A stretch of 64,000 bases of DNA from Sphaerobacter thermophilus DSM 20745 (GTDB taxonomy: Bacteria; Chloroflexota; Chloroflexia; Thermomicrobiales; Thermomicrobiaceae): positions 558,001 to 622,000 of the forward strand of contig NC_013524.1 in assembly GCF_000024985.1 (NCBI RefSeq), in the 5' to 3' direction. Shown here piece by piece: positions 26,654 to 35,608 of the stretch; the first letter of the stretch is position 1, and each line of letters begins with the position of its first letter. The notes beneath the pieces are model-generated. The model ran no database searches and was not told where the DNA came from. It worked only from the letters and a program-made list of their open reading frames with translations. The translations under genes and the position numbers were made by a program.

Positions 26654-27562
26654 CTACACCGCCATGGCGGCCTCGCGGCGCTCGGCTCGCTGCGCGGCCA
26701 GCGCGAGGGCGTGGTCCACGATGCGGCCCGGGATGTTCACGCCCGTGGTGTGGATGCTGTTGCGGAACTCCATCGTGGCGTTGACCTCGTTCACCAGGAG
26801 CCCACGGTCCGGGTCCTCGAACAGGTCGATCGCCAGCACCCCGCCGCCGACCGCGCGGGCGACTGCGCTGCACAGCTCGGCGATCTCCGGCGTGACCACG
26901 CAGTTGCTCGCCTCGGCACCCCGCGCGGTGTTGGTGATCCAGTGCCCGGAGCGGCGGTAGATGGCGCAGATCGTCTCGTCGCCGACGACGAAGGCGCGGA
27001 TGTCCCGCCCCGGCTTGCGCACGTACTCCTGGATGTAGAAGGTGCCGTGGTGGAACGCCCCGAGAGACTCCTTGTGCTCCAGCAACGCCTCGGCCGCGGC
27101 ACGGTTGTTGACCCTGGCCAGGAGCCGTCCCCAGGAGCCGACGGGCGGCTTGAGCACAACCGGGTAGCCCAGCGACTCGATCGCCTCCAACGCTGCCTCG
27201 GGCGTGTAGGCGACCAGCAGGCGCGGCTGCGGCAGCCCGGCGCAGGCGATCGCGGCCGAGGTGCGCAGCTTGTCGTTGCAGAGCGCCACTACCTCAGACC
27301 GGTTGAGCGTCGGGATGCCCCACCCTTCGGCGATCGCCAGGGTGTGCAGGGTCCGCTGCTGGCTGACGCTGCGCCCGATCACGACATCGTAGTCCCAGGG
27401 CTGGCCGGTGAGGTCGACCACAGCACGACGATCGTCGATACGGGCGACTTCGATGCCGCGGCGCGCGAACTCGGCGAAAAGCAGTCGCTCCTCAGCCCGC
27501 AGCGGGCCGTGGACGACCGCGACGCGTGGCGCCTGCGGCGCGTTGGGGATCGGTGAAGACAT
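26654..27562 (-). CDS. lysX: LysX/ArgX-type LysW-amino acid ligase (ATP-grasp)
   Basis: A 302-residue RimK-like ATP-grasp enzyme. LysX-group features are [16 protein letters not shown] (about residues 132-147) and [20 protein letters not shown] (about 257-276). In the LysW-mediated pathway it attaches alpha-aminoadipate (or glutamate, ArgX) to the C-terminal Glu of the carrier LysW. No lysW or other pathway gene is in the window. ATG 27562 follows GAGGAGAACGGACCG. It is preceded by a promoter and a T-box leader, so transcription should respond to an uncharged tRNA. RimK-type ribosomal modification is less likely given the NATMEFRNS motif. Confidence 0.85.
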   Translation of the reverse strand: MSSPIPNAPQAPRVAVVHGPLRAEERLLFAEFARRGIEVARIDDRRAVVDLTGQPWDYDVVIGRSVSQQRTLHTLAIAEGWGIPTLNRSEVVALCNDKLRTSAAIACAGLPQPRLLVAYTPEAALEAIESLGYPVVLKPPVGSWGRLLARVNNRAAAEALLEHKESLGAFHHGTFYIQEYVRKPGRDIRAFVVGDETICAIYRRSGHWITNTARGAEASNCVVTPEIAELCSAVARAVGGGVLAIDLFEDPDRGLLVNEVNATMEFRNSIHTTGVNIPGRIVDHALALAAQRAERREAAMAV

Positions 27563-27861
27563 CGGTCCGTTCTCCTCTTCGGTCAGGTTCCGCTCCAAAG
27601 ACGACAGACACGGGCAGCGCCGACGGTTTGCACCGCAGCGAGCGCCGGGCCTGTTTGGCTTTGGAGCCGGCGAGAACGGACCATGGTTTGAGGGCGTCCG
27701 AGGAGGACCCGGCGCGGCGCGCCGGCAGGAGAGCCACGGTGTTCCGGACGATGTTGTCCATGTGATCGCGCATCTCTGCCTCTCTCGGACGGGCCGGGAC
27801 GCTCCCGGCATGGTACGAATACGAACTCGATCGACGGCGACACCGGCGAGGCGCGGGGAAA

Positions 27862-27894
27862 CAAAAAACCGCCGCCCCGGCTGGGGACGAGCGG
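27862..27894 (-). terminator. T-box terminator hairpin
   Basis: CCGCTCGTCCCC and GGGGCGGCGG form an imperfect stem followed by TTTTTT (27863-27868 on the complement), right after the T-box motif. It should stop lysX transcription unless tRNA stabilises the antiterminator. Confidence 0.85.
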
Positions 27895-28163
27895 TGTCCG
27901 ACTCGTGGTACCACCCCACTTCGCCGTGCCCTCGCGGGTCACGGCCTCAACCCGTGCCGATACCTCGACACGGCCGGTTCGCTAACGGGAACCGCTCCCG
28001 TCGCCGCCTACTAGGAGGGGCAGCGCCCGCTCCGTTGGGGGCGAGGCTCCGAGGGCTTCTTCGCCGGCATTCCCGATCCCGCTTCTCAGCGCCCGCGGTT
28101 CTCTGTCTCGTTCCTGCCGGTTACTCGTCCTCATCAACGCCGGTGCGCGCTCAGTTGTCCGCG
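27862..28163 (-). promoter_or_regulatory. T-box leader of lysX
   Basis: Read on the minus strand, the leader has Stem I (GAGG ... CCGGCA pairing TGCCGG ... CCTC) with GACGAGTA on its 5' side and AGAGA and CTGAGAAG loops, then the diagnostic T-box GTGGGGTGGTACCACG at 27904-27919 and a terminator with six U. The loop opposite the AGTA side reads CGAAGAAGC (28055-28063) and should hold the specifier codon: AAG (Lys), AGA (Arg) and GAA (Glu) all occur, so the tRNA cannot be decided by eye. About 280 bases lie between terminator and lysX start; a 140-codon frame there (27492-27914) lacks homology. Confidence 0.85.
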
Positions 28164-28167
28164 GCAG

Positions 28168-28196
28168 ACGGTAGCACAGGGGGCAGCGAGAATCAA
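28168..28196 (-). promoter_or_regulatory. Promoter of the T-box/lysX transcript
   Basis: On the minus strand TTGATT (28191-28196), 17 bases, TACCGT (28168-28173), immediately upstream of the T-box Stem I. Confidence 0.65.
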
Positions 28197-28356
28197 GGGT
28201 GCTTCATGCGACCGCCATGCGTACGCTTCGTGGGTTGCTTGCTCTCACCGCCCGCAAGCTCTCGCGCCCCTACGAGGACCGACACCCCGCATCCTCACAC
28301 AGCACTACAACCGGTGCGTGCACGGATGACCTCAGCGATCTCCAGAGCGATCTCAT

Positions 28357-28650
28357 CTATGGTGTGCGCAGAGGAGGGAGTGCGCCGGGAAGAACACGGA
28401 CACTTGAACGCACAGTACCGCGGAGGCCGTTCAGATCGACGGTAACGTACCAACGCCCCGACCGAGGGATCTGAAGGAGAACAGGCGAGCGCGTCACCAG
28501 ACCACCAATGTACCGATGCCGTTGATGAGCCCGGTACCGACTGAAGTTGAGCGAGTCGAGAAGCCTGACATTTGCTGCACTGCCAGACAGGGTGACTTCG
28601 ACGATCTCTCCTCGAGATCGGTGCCCGAGGTCGTAGTAGTTGAACCGCAT
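28357..28650 (-). CDS. DUF1883 family protein
   Basis: A 97-residue protein matching DUF1883 throughout: MRFNYYDLGHRSRGEIVEVT at the start, AANVRLLDSLNFSRYRAHQR, a central HRYIGGLVTRSPV and the C-terminal SGRWYVTVDLNGLRGTVRSS. It is a small beta-sandwich of unknown role; some homologues are joined to signalling (TIR) or other domains. ATG 28650 is chosen as it gives the family N-terminus. A good promoter lies 50 bases upstream. The region 28200-28960 has visibly more A and T than its surroundings, which suggests separate acquisition. Confidence 0.75.
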   Translation of the reverse strand: MRFNYYDLGHRSRGEIVEVTLSGSAANVRLLDSLNFSRYRAHQRHRYIGGLVTRSPVLLQIPRSGRWYVTVDLNGLRGTVRSSVRVLPGALPPLRTP

Positions 28651-28698
28651 AGACGCCAACCCCTTTCACGCCAGTCAACGTACGTACAGCTTACCAGA

Positions 28699-28726
28699 AT
28701 GATACCACAACATGTAGTGTTATCAA
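28699..28726 (-). promoter_or_regulatory. Promoter of the DUF1883 gene
   Basis: TTGATA (28721-28726), 16 bases, TATCAT (28699-28704) on the minus strand. CTGTACGTACG follows 9 bases after the -10 element. The remaining part, 28727-28956, shows no gene. Confidence 0.55.
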
Positions 28727-28956
28727 GGATATGGGACAGCCATATCTTGTGACTCATAGTCACATCACCCAAACGACCAGGGTTGCTCTGAACATCATGT
28801 CCCACAGGTGCTGCAACAGCGGGATCGGCCCCGTCGCACTAGGGCAGCACGAAGAATGCTTCGTGGATCACGGGTTGCCTCTTGCTATGGGAGCTGTGCA
28901 GGGCTATCAGGGAGCGGTGCGATCTATGCAGTGCGCGAAACCACACGAAGAGGCGA

Positions 28957-28987
28957 TCCCGGGCGGTCCCGTGAAGACCGCCCGGGA
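28957..28987 (-). terminator. Terminator of the Nramp-like gene
   Basis: A perfect 12-bp stem (TCCCGGGCGGTC and complement) around CCGTGAA, 10 bases after the stop codon at 28998. No clear U-tract. Confidence 0.75.
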
Positions 28988-28997
28988 TAACGCCCGC

Positions 28998-30527
28998 CTA
29001 GAAGCTGACCAGTGGGCTGCCGGTCAACTGTGAGACGGCGAAGTTGATGAAGAAGAAGCCGAAGAAGAGGACGTTGAGCATCAGGATCACGTAGGACCAC
29101 CAGCGCATGCGGGCGGGGCCGGGCAGCTTGCTGTTCAGGTACATCAGCAAGAACGGGTAGATGAGCGCCCCCAGGTTCGCCATGTTGGCCGAGATCAGCA
29201 CCAGCCCGACCGGCAGTGCCACGAAGAGGATGATGCCGATCACGACCGCCAGCACCGCCATGTACGGGTAGTAGAAGCGGCGCGGGTCGCCCGCAAGGAA
29301 CTGGCGGAACCGCTCGCTGGTGCCGTAGAGTCCGTCGGCCACGTTGCGCACCAGGCCCTCGTAGATGCCGATCTGGGTGCTGAACAGGACGAAGAAGCCC
29401 ATCAGCAGCGCCCAGTAGTAGAAGAATGAGCCGTAGTGGCGCGAGAGGACGTCGGCCGCGTAGGTCGGCATCGTCTCGCGGGTCGGCGCGGCCTCACCGG
29501 GCAGCCCGGCCAGGTGCGACACCAGCAACGTAGTTAGGAAGATGCCGATGAGCGCCCCGCCGAAGAAGACCACCCACTGGTCGAGCATCAGCAGGCGGAA
29601 CCAGCGCTTCCAGCGCCGCTCGTTCTCCGGCGTGTCGGGGAAGGTCTTCCCGACTGGGGCGATTTCTTCCTGCCGGCCGCCGATCAGGCCGGAGATGAAC
29701 CCGACCCGGTAGCCCATGCCGTAGCCGTGGTCGCGGTAGTAGTTCATCGCGTACCAGTTGAGGCCGGACGAGAGCGCGGTGTAGCCGACGATCCCGCCGA
29801 TGACGGTCGCATCGACGCCGGACGGCGGTAGGGCGGGCGTGACCAGCCCCCGCAGGGCCGCGGCCCAGGTCGAGAAGGGCACGACAATCAGGTCCACGAT
29901 GAGCAGGGTCACGACGATGAAGCCGACGATGACCCAGTTGACCAGCTCGAGCGTGCGGGCGATCTTGCGCCCAACGAGGGTGATCGCCAGCACCAGGAGC
30001 ATCAGCCCGAAGGCCAGGAAGCGGGCGGTCGTGCGCTCGCTCGGGGTATCGACCAGATCGCCGGTGAAGAGCACATAGAGGCTCTCGCCTGCCCCGGCAG
30101 CCCAGCCGCCCCAGATGTTGGCCATGTAGAGGATCGCCAGTGAGATCGCCACCCAGAATATGGCGCCCGGAGCCACGCGCGCGAACCCCAGGATCGGCAC
30201 CTCACCGGTGGCCATGATGTAGCGGCTGACCTCCATGTTGTAGAACGTCTGCAGGACAGCCGAGATCAGGATGATCCAACCAATGCCGACGAAACCGTAG
30301 GACGCCACGCCGAGGGGAGCCAGCAGCCACTCGCCACTACCGATCGAGATGCCGAGCGCGATCAGGCTCGGGCCGATGACATGGGTGATGGCCTGCTTCG
30401 GGCCGATGTGCGGAACTTTGAAGACCTCTTCCGGTTCAGGCAGGTCGTCAACGTCAAGCGGTGGCCTGGTATGGCCCAACGGATACCCCTTTGGGGAGGC
30501 AATGCTTGCCTCTTCGGCAATCGTCAT
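28998..30527 (-). CDS. Nramp-related transporter (non-canonical)
   Basis: A 509-residue polytopic membrane protein with about eleven or twelve hydrophobic helices and the general Nramp layout. The metal-binding motifs of true Mn/Fe Nramps are not seen: helix 1 reads GISIGSGEWLLAP where DPGN is expected, and helix 6 reads GYTALSSGLNWYAM without the MPH motif. It therefore belongs to the divergent Nramp-related group, some of which move Mg or organic solutes; substrate is open. Between helices there is a charged loop ERRWKRWFRL. ATG 30527 follows GGAGGTGGCGT. Single gene with its own promoter, a 260-base leader and a terminator hairpin. Confidence 0.82.
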   Translation of the reverse strand: MTIAEEASIASPKGYPLGHTRPPLDVDDLPEPEEVFKVPHIGPKQAITHVIGPSLIALGISIGSGEWLLAPLGVASYGFVGIGWIILISAVLQTFYNMEVSRYIMATGEVPILGFARVAPGAIFWVAISLAILYMANIWGGWAAGAGESLYVLFTGDLVDTPSERTTARFLAFGLMLLVLAITLVGRKIARTLELVNWVIVGFIVVTLLIVDLIVVPFSTWAAALRGLVTPALPPSGVDATVIGGIVGYTALSSGLNWYAMNYYRDHGYGMGYRVGFISGLIGGRQEEIAPVGKTFPDTPENERRWKRWFRLLMLDQWVVFFGGALIGIFLTTLLVSHLAGLPGEAAPTRETMPTYAADVLSRHYGSFFYYWALLMGFFVLFSTQIGIYEGLVRNVADGLYGTSERFRQFLAGDPRRFYYPYMAVLAVVIGIILFVALPVGLVLISANMANLGALIYPFLLMYLNSKLPGPARMRWWSYVILMLNVLFFGFFFINFAVSQLTGSPLVSF

Positions 30528-30826
30528 ACGCCACCTCCGGGTGATGTCAGAGCCATCAATCGAACGTCCCGGGAGTAGTCACATCCTGAGAACCGGGGTC
30601 AGAGGGATTGCCCCACGGCACACCGCAAGGGCACGGGGGAGGCCGACTGCGGTACGGCACCACCGCGTGAGCCACCGCAGGATCGGTCGCACGGGGTTGC
30701 CAGGGCACACGAAACTGGCGACCCCGAACCAGACGCGTCGTGGTCTCCACCATCGGCGCCACCGAACCCACTCATCGACAGGTGCGTAGCTGAATCCACT
30801 CTAGCACGCGCTCATGAACACCGCAA
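30528..30826 (-). promoter_or_regulatory. Promoter and long leader of the Nramp-like gene
   Basis: On the minus strand TTGCGG (30821-30826), 17 bases, TAGAGT (30798-30803), giving a leader of about 260 bases. The leader is rich in GGTG/CACC and GGGGC/GCCCC pairs and could fold, but it does not match M-box, yybP-ykoY or other metal riboswitch sequences that I can recall. Confidence 0.45.
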
Positions 30827-30902
30827 CTCTGTGCATCCTGTCACATACGCGACGTACACGAATCTAACCGCGTGAACTGTCAGGTCCGGGGTCGCGCCGT
30901 TG

Positions 30903-31757
30903 CTACGGTTGGATAGGGTCGTAGACCACCTCGGTGACCGTGAGGTCGATGTAGGAGAAGTCCCCGTCCGGCAGCATCCAACTCGCTCGAGCCCGGACGG
31001 GGAGCATCAGGCCGCCGCGCTCGCCGTACTCCAGGGCCTCGGCCGACCAGGTCGTCAACTCCTGCCCCCCGTCGACGCTGCGGTAGCGTTGGGCGACGAA
31101 GCGGGTGAAGCGGCCCTCGTCGTCGAAGTGCATGGTCCCGCTGACGCGCTGACCGTGGTCGGTGAGCGTCACCCGGACCGACTGCGCATCCAGCGACTCG
31201 AAGGCGATCTGCTCCCCGAGGAACCCGGTGGGGAGCCAGATCAACTCGCTCAAGTAGCGCATGAGCGCGCCCTGGTCCATCTCCGGCCCGCCGGCATCGG
31301 CCACGGTGACGACCCCACCGGCCTTGATCAGCATGTGCCCCACGCCGTCCAGATACATGTCCCGGCCACGCGCGACAGGGAGCGGGCCAAGCCGCACGGT
31401 GCCGTCCCAGACGAACCCGGGTGGGCGCACCGAGAAATACTGCTGTGCGGTGAGGGGCATCCAGGGCTGGCCGGGGCTGAGCCGCATCCGTCCAGTCTGC
31501 TTCAGATGGACCGTGCCGGCCATCGGCTTGCCGACGATGCCGCTGTACGCGAGATAGCGCCGCACCGGCTCAGGGAGATCGCTCAGCATGGTGTCGGTGA
31601 CCACCCCCGCCGGGACGGGCTCCGCGCGAGTCAGCAGCGCCGTGACGTCGCGGCGGACCATGCGCGTCATTCCGCGCTGGCCGAGCGTCACTGAGGCCGA
31701 ACCAACAGCCAGCCCCACCACGACGGCGCCGGTTATCCATCTCAGGAGTGTTTTCAT
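30903..31757 (-). CDS. DUF6544-like protein with N-terminal membrane anchor
   Basis: A 284-residue protein with one N-terminal hydrophobic segment (residues about 8-26) and a beta-rich domain. The order DLPEPVRRYLAYSGIVGKP, then VHLKQTGRMRLSPGQPWMPL and FVWDGTVRLGPLPVARGRDMY, matches the family of about 280 residues named DUF6544, of unknown function. ATG 31757 follows GGAGGATCGCC. It is the third gene of a minus-strand set with a flavodoxin-like and a membrane protein, 80 bases behind the flavodoxin gene. Confidence 0.7.
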   Translation of the reverse strand: MKTLLRWITGAVVVGLAVGSASVTLGQRGMTRMVRRDVTALLTRAEPVPAGVVTDTMLSDLPEPVRRYLAYSGIVGKPMAGTVHLKQTGRMRLSPGQPWMPLTAQQYFSVRPPGFVWDGTVRLGPLPVARGRDMYLDGVGHMLIKAGGVVTVADAGGPEMDQGALMRYLSELIWLPTGFLGEQIAFESLDAQSVRVTLTDHGQRVSGTMHFDDEGRFTRFVAQRYRSVDGGQELTTWSAEALEYGERGGLMLPVRARASWMLPDGDFSYIDLTVTEVVYDPIQP

Positions 31758-31836
31758 GGCGCGATCCTCCGCTCCGTCCTGGCAAATTCCTCCGGCGCCT
31801 CCCGACTGCGGCGCGACCGTGCGACCTGCCCCGCGC

Positions 31837-32346
31837 TCAGCCCGCACTGCCCGCGAGTAGGGGCAGCTCGGTGGCGATCTCCCGGGCCCAGGCACGGATC
31901 GCGTCCCAGTCCCGAAAATCGCCCTCCGGTGCCTTGACCATCCTCACGATGAGCCGCTCGCCGATGCCCAGTCCACGCATGTCCAGCTTGCCGGCAAAGA
32001 TGCGGTGCCCGCGGGCCTGGGTCGCCTGGATCAGGTCGTCCAGGCCGGCAGGGTCGCCCGTCGGCTTCGGATCGTCGTGGCCCAGCGGCCCGCTGCAGAA
32101 GAGCCAGACCGGGATGGCCGCCAGCCGTGCGCGGTGTCGGGTGACGAACTGCCGGGCCTCAGGCAGCCACTTTCCCATGTAGACGGCACTGCCGAGGACT
32201 ACCGCATCGTACGATTCCAGGCTGTCGACATCCTCCGCGGCACGCAGGTCGACGACGTCACCGGCGGCCCGCACCTCAGCGGCAATCACCTCGGCGATCT
32301 CGTACGTGCTGCCGTGCCGGCTCGCGACGGCGATCAAGACGCGCAT
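31837..32346 (-). CDS. Flavodoxin-domain protein (HemG-like)
   Basis: A 169-residue flavodoxin. The FMN phosphate loop is VASRHGSTYEIAEVIA at residues 7-22, VVLGSAVYMGKWLPEA binds the isoalloxazine ring, and VWLFCSGPLG follows. The pattern matches Flavodoxin_5, which includes menaquinone-dependent protoporphyrinogen oxidase HemG, but many members are uncharacterised. ATG 32346 follows CAGGAGGTTCCACC. Middle gene of the three-gene operon 32828-30903. Confidence 0.8.
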   Translation of the reverse strand: MRVLIAVASRHGSTYEIAEVIAAEVRAAGDVVDLRAAEDVDSLESYDAVVLGSAVYMGKWLPEARQFVTRHRARLAAIPVWLFCSGPLGHDDPKPTGDPAGLDDLIQATQARGHRIFAGKLDMRGLGIGERLIVRMVKAPEGDFRDWDAIRAWAREIATELPLLAGSAG

Positions 32347-32414
32347 GGTGGAACCTCCTGCCCCGTCGGCGCGCGGGCGATGGATTTGCCCGCCGCGCCG
32401 CGGCTGCCGTGCGC

Positions 32415-32828
32415 TCAAGACACGGGCCGCGCCCGGTGCGCGCCGGTCACGATGAGGTACAGCAGGGCACACTCCAGTACGATCTGGACACCCTTCGACA
32501 CCAGCCCGCCAGCGGAGAAGAGCACCGCCGGCCGGTCCAGGTAGCTCGTGAGGAAGATGAGGATCACGATCGCGTTGATCACAGCGCCGACCACCCAGAG
32601 CCAGCGGCGCCGGATCAGGATCAGCAGCCCACCCAGCACGTAGCCGCCCGCGGCTGCGAAGATGATCCCGGCCGGGCGCTCGGACGCGGCAAGGTCGCCG
32701 ACAGTCAGCACCTCCAGGCCGATCAGCACGTAGCACAGGGCAGCCACTAGAGCCATCCCCGCGGCAAGCCACAGAGCACGGTCGGCAGTCCCGGCCCGAG
32801 CGGCCCGCCCCTGTCGAAGAGCAACCAT
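32415..32828 (-). CDS. Four-helix membrane protein
   Basis: A 137-residue protein with four predicted helices (about residues 19-42, 52-73, 77-95, 107-127). No catalytic motif is seen and I do not recognise the family. ATG 32828 follows GGGAGGTCCACG; the open frame continues 43 codons upstream without hydrophobic content. First gene of the operon with the flavodoxin and DUF6544-like genes. Confidence 0.7.
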   Translation of the reverse strand: MVALRQGRAARAGTADRALWLAAGMALVAALCYVLIGLEVLTVGDLAASERPAGIIFAAAGGYVLGGLLILIRRRWLWVVGAVINAIVILIFLTSYLDRPAVLFSAGGLVSKGVQIVLECALLYLIVTGAHRARPVS

Positions 32829-33176
32829 CGTGGACCTCCCAGTCCCAGCCGCACTCGCACGCGGCCCGTACAGGTCGAGCGTATCTGGAGGCGCATGACA
32901 GATGTGCGTGGGAAGCCACCCGGAAATTGCAGGGTTGCAACAGGGAGATGGCGGCACTTTACGCGGCAGGGCGCGAGCGTGGTCGCCAGTACCGGGGGAC
33001 GGCCGCGGCCCGCTCCGACGCCCGAGCCTCCCGGGTTGTCATATGGCGCCGGTTGGAAGAACGCGACGGGAGCGGTGGCCTCGCCTCCGCTGCCGGTACC
33101 CCGCGCTGCGGTATCATGCGCGTAGTCTGGTCAAGCGCCCCGGGGGCGCGAGCCGCACGAGGAAACGGGGTGTTCC

Positions 33177-35384
33177 ATGCCGGCACGCAGTAAGGAGTTC
33201 CAGCGGCGCCTGGACGCCGCTGTCCGCGATCCGAATCTCGCCGTCGCCCTGCGGCGCTCTCTCTCGACCTTCCGCGACCGCCGGGCTGGAGCCTTCGCCC
33301 CGCTCGACTTCCCCGCCATGCAGGCCGACCTGCGACGGCGCAAGGAGGACGCGATCGCGCGGCTGCCGGAGCTGATCGAGCAGTTCACCCGCGAGGCGGA
33401 GGCGGTCGGCGCGGTCGTCCACCTGGCCAAGACGCCGGAGGACGCCTGCCGCATCATCGCCGACATCGCGACCGAGCGCGGCGTGAAGCTGGCGGTCAAG
33501 AGCAAGTCGATGGCGACCGAGGAGATCCGCCTCAACCCGGCGCTGGAGGCGCGCGGTATCCGGGTCGTCGAGACGGACCTGGGCGAGTGGATCGTGCAAC
33601 TGGCGGGCGACCACCCCTCCCACCTGATCGCCCCAGCGATCCACATCACGCGCGAGCAGGTCGCTGAACTCTTCTCGAAGGAGACGGGACAGGAAGTCTC
33701 GCCGGAGGTGCAGGCGCTGGTCGGTGTCGCACGGCAGCGACTGCGGCAGGCCTTCATCGACGCCGACATGGGCATCACCGGCGCCAACGCGGCCATCGCC
33801 GAAACCGGAACCATCGCCATCGTCACCAATGAGGGGAACGACCGGCTGGTCGCCACCCTCCCCCCGGTGCACGTCGCGGTCCTCGGGGTGGAGAAGATCG
33901 TGCCGACCATCGACGACGTGGCCGCCATGCTGAAGCTGCTGCCGCGCTCGGGCACGGCGCAGAAGATCACCAGTTATGTCTCCTTCATCACCGGCCCGAG
34001 CCGAACGGCGGACATCGAGCTGGTGACGGCCATGGGCGTGCACGGGCCGAAGGAGGTCCATATCGTCCTGCTGGACAACGGGCGGCTGGCGGCGCGCGAA
34101 GACCCGGAGCTGGTCGACACGCTCTACTGCATCCGGTGCGGCGCGTGCTCGAACGTCTGCCCGCCCTACCAGGTCGTGGGCGGTCACCTCTTCGGCCACA
34201 TCTATACCGGGCCGATCGGCTTGCCGCTGACCGCGCTGCACCACGGCTTGGACGCCGCGGCCGACCCGCAGAGCCTCTGTGTCTCCTGCAATGCCTGCGA
34301 GCTGGTCTGCCCGGCGGGTATCCCGATCCCCCGGCTGATCCTGGAGGTGCGCAGCCGCGTCACGGAGTCAATGGGACTGCCCACGCCGAAGGAGCAGGTG
34401 ATGGCGCGCTGGCAGCACCCCAAGCGGGGTGACCGTTGGGCGCGGGCAGCCGCGCGCGGGGCGGCGCTGGTGGCACGGGACGGCTATATCGAGCGCATCC
34501 CCTTCCAGGGGGAACTGACGCGGGACCGCCACCTGGTCGCCCCGGCACGCAAGCCGCTGCGCGACCGCGTCCGCCACCTGGCCGGGAACCGTGCACGTCA
34601 GCAACCGGCCCCGGAGCCCCGCTTTGCCGGCAGTCAGGCGGCCGGGCTGACGGTCGCCTATTTCCCGGGCTGCATGGTCGACCGGCTCATGCCGGAGATG
34701 GGCGAGGCCACCATCCAGGTGCTGGAAGCCTGCGGCTGCCGCGTCATCTTCCCGCCCGATCAGCACTGCTGCGGCCTGGTCGCGCTCAACATGGGCGACC
34801 GCCCGCGCGGGCGGGTCATGGCCGAGCAGACGGTTCGGGTGCTGGAGGAGGTCGAGGCCGACTGGATCGTGACCAACTCGACGAGCTGCTACGCAGCGAT
34901 GGCGCAGGACTACCAGCACCTGTTCCGCGACGACCCGGAATGGCGAGAGCGGGCGGCACGACAGGCGGAGCGGCTGATCGACCTGACGACCTTCCTCGAC
35001 CGTGTCGCACGGCTCGGCCCGCAGCAATGGACGGAGCCGGGACCGCGCGTCACCTACCACGATGCCTGCCAGTCGTACAACGCACTGGGCATCCGCGAGG
35101 CGCCGCGGCGGATCATCACCGAGGTGCTGGGTCTGGAGCTGGTCGAGATGCCCGAATCGAGCGTCTGCTGCGGGTTCGGCGGCTCTTTCTCGGTGGACTA
35201 CCCGCAGGTGTCATCCGCCATCCTTGGGCGAAAGCTCGATAACGCGCTCTCGACCGACGCGCCGGTGGTCGTGGCCGACAACCCCGGCTGCCTGATGCAG
35301 ATCCGTGGTGGCCTGCACGCCCGCCGCAGCCCGGTCCGCGCCCTGCACCTGGCGGAGTTGATCGCGGAGCGGCTGGGGATGTGA
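33177..35384 (+). CDS. LutB-LutA fusion, lactate-utilisation iron-sulfur protein
   Basis: A 735-residue protein joining two subunits that are normally separate. Residues about 1-310 are the LUD domain of LutB (GANAAIAETGTIAIVTNEGN). Two 4Fe-4S ferredoxin motifs follow, CIRCGACSNVC at about 317 and CVSCNACELVC at about 367. From about 490 come the two CCG domains of LutA: PGCMVDRLMPE, DQHCCGLVA (about 528), DACQSYN (about 629), SVCCGFGGSFS (about 662) and NPGC (about 702). Such complexes oxidise L-lactate to pyruvate; a LutC is not in the window. A perfect hairpin follows the gene. Confidence 0.9.
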   Translation: MPARSKEFQRRLDAAVRDPNLAVALRRSLSTFRDRRAGAFAPLDFPAMQADLRRRKEDAIARLPELIEQFTREAEAVGAVVHLAKTPEDACRIIADIATERGVKLAVKSKSMATEEIRLNPALEARGIRVVETDLGEWIVQLAGDHPSHLIAPAIHITREQVAELFSKETGQEVSPEVQALVGVARQRLRQAFIDADMGITGANAAIAETGTIAIVTNEGNDRLVATLPPVHVAVLGVEKIVPTIDDVAAMLKLLPRSGTAQKITSYVSFITGPSRTADIELVTAMGVHGPKEVHIVLLDNGRLAAREDPELVDTLYCIRCGACSNVCPPYQVVGGHLFGHIYTGPIGLPLTALHHGLDAAADPQSLCVSCNACELVCPAGIPIPRLILEVRSRVTESMGLPTPKEQVMARWQHPKRGDRWARAAARGAALVARDGYIERIPFQGELTRDRHLVAPARKPLRDRVRHLAGNRARQQPAPEPRFAGSQAAGLTVAYFPGCMVDRLMPEMGEATIQVLEACGCRVIFPPDQHCCGLVALNMGDRPRGRVMAEQTVRVLEEVEADWIVTNSTSCYAAMAQDYQHLFRDDPEWRERAARQAERLIDLTTFLDRVARLGPQQWTEPGPRVTYHDACQSYNALGIREAPRRIITEVLGLELVEMPESSVCCGFGGSFSVDYPQVSSAILGRKLDNALSTDAPVVVADNPGCLMQIRGGLHARRSPVRALHLAELIAERLGM

Positions 35385-35423
35385 TGCCCGTCCCGTGCCG
35401 GGCCTGCGGAGTGTTGCGAGTTC

Positions 35424-35459
35424 GACAGCCGTCCGCGTTTACGGACGCGGACGGCTGTC
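35424..35459 (+). terminator. Hairpin after the LutB-LutA gene
   Basis: A 15-bp perfect stem (GACAGCCGTCCGCGT and complement) with the loop TTACGG, 40 bases after the stop. No U-tract. Confidence 0.75.
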
Positions 35460-35608
35460 AGTACAATGACCTAGCATGGTAGCCTGGCGAGCGCGATCCG
35501 TCGCCGGTATGCTCCGCACGCCGGTGACCTGACTGCCTGCCAGGTGGAGGGAGGGGCGCGGCGTGGAGCCCGCCGCGTGGGACACTCAGCAAAGGAGAAC
35601 GGGCCGCC

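Noticed and set aside
27492-27914. 140-codon frame overlapping the T-box and the lysX start as a gene
   Set aside because: It runs through the T-box terminator and out of frame into lysX; only its part after ATG 27772 could be a small ORF and that is listed as a question.
28731-29033. 100-codon plus-strand frame between DUF1883 and the Nramp-like gene
   Set aside because: It overlaps the terminator hairpin of the Nramp-like gene, has no ribosome site and no homology.
30528-30790. M-box or yybP-ykoY riboswitch in the leader of the Nramp-like gene
   Set aside because: Conserved sequences of these classes are not found in the leader; only a generic foldable leader can be stated.
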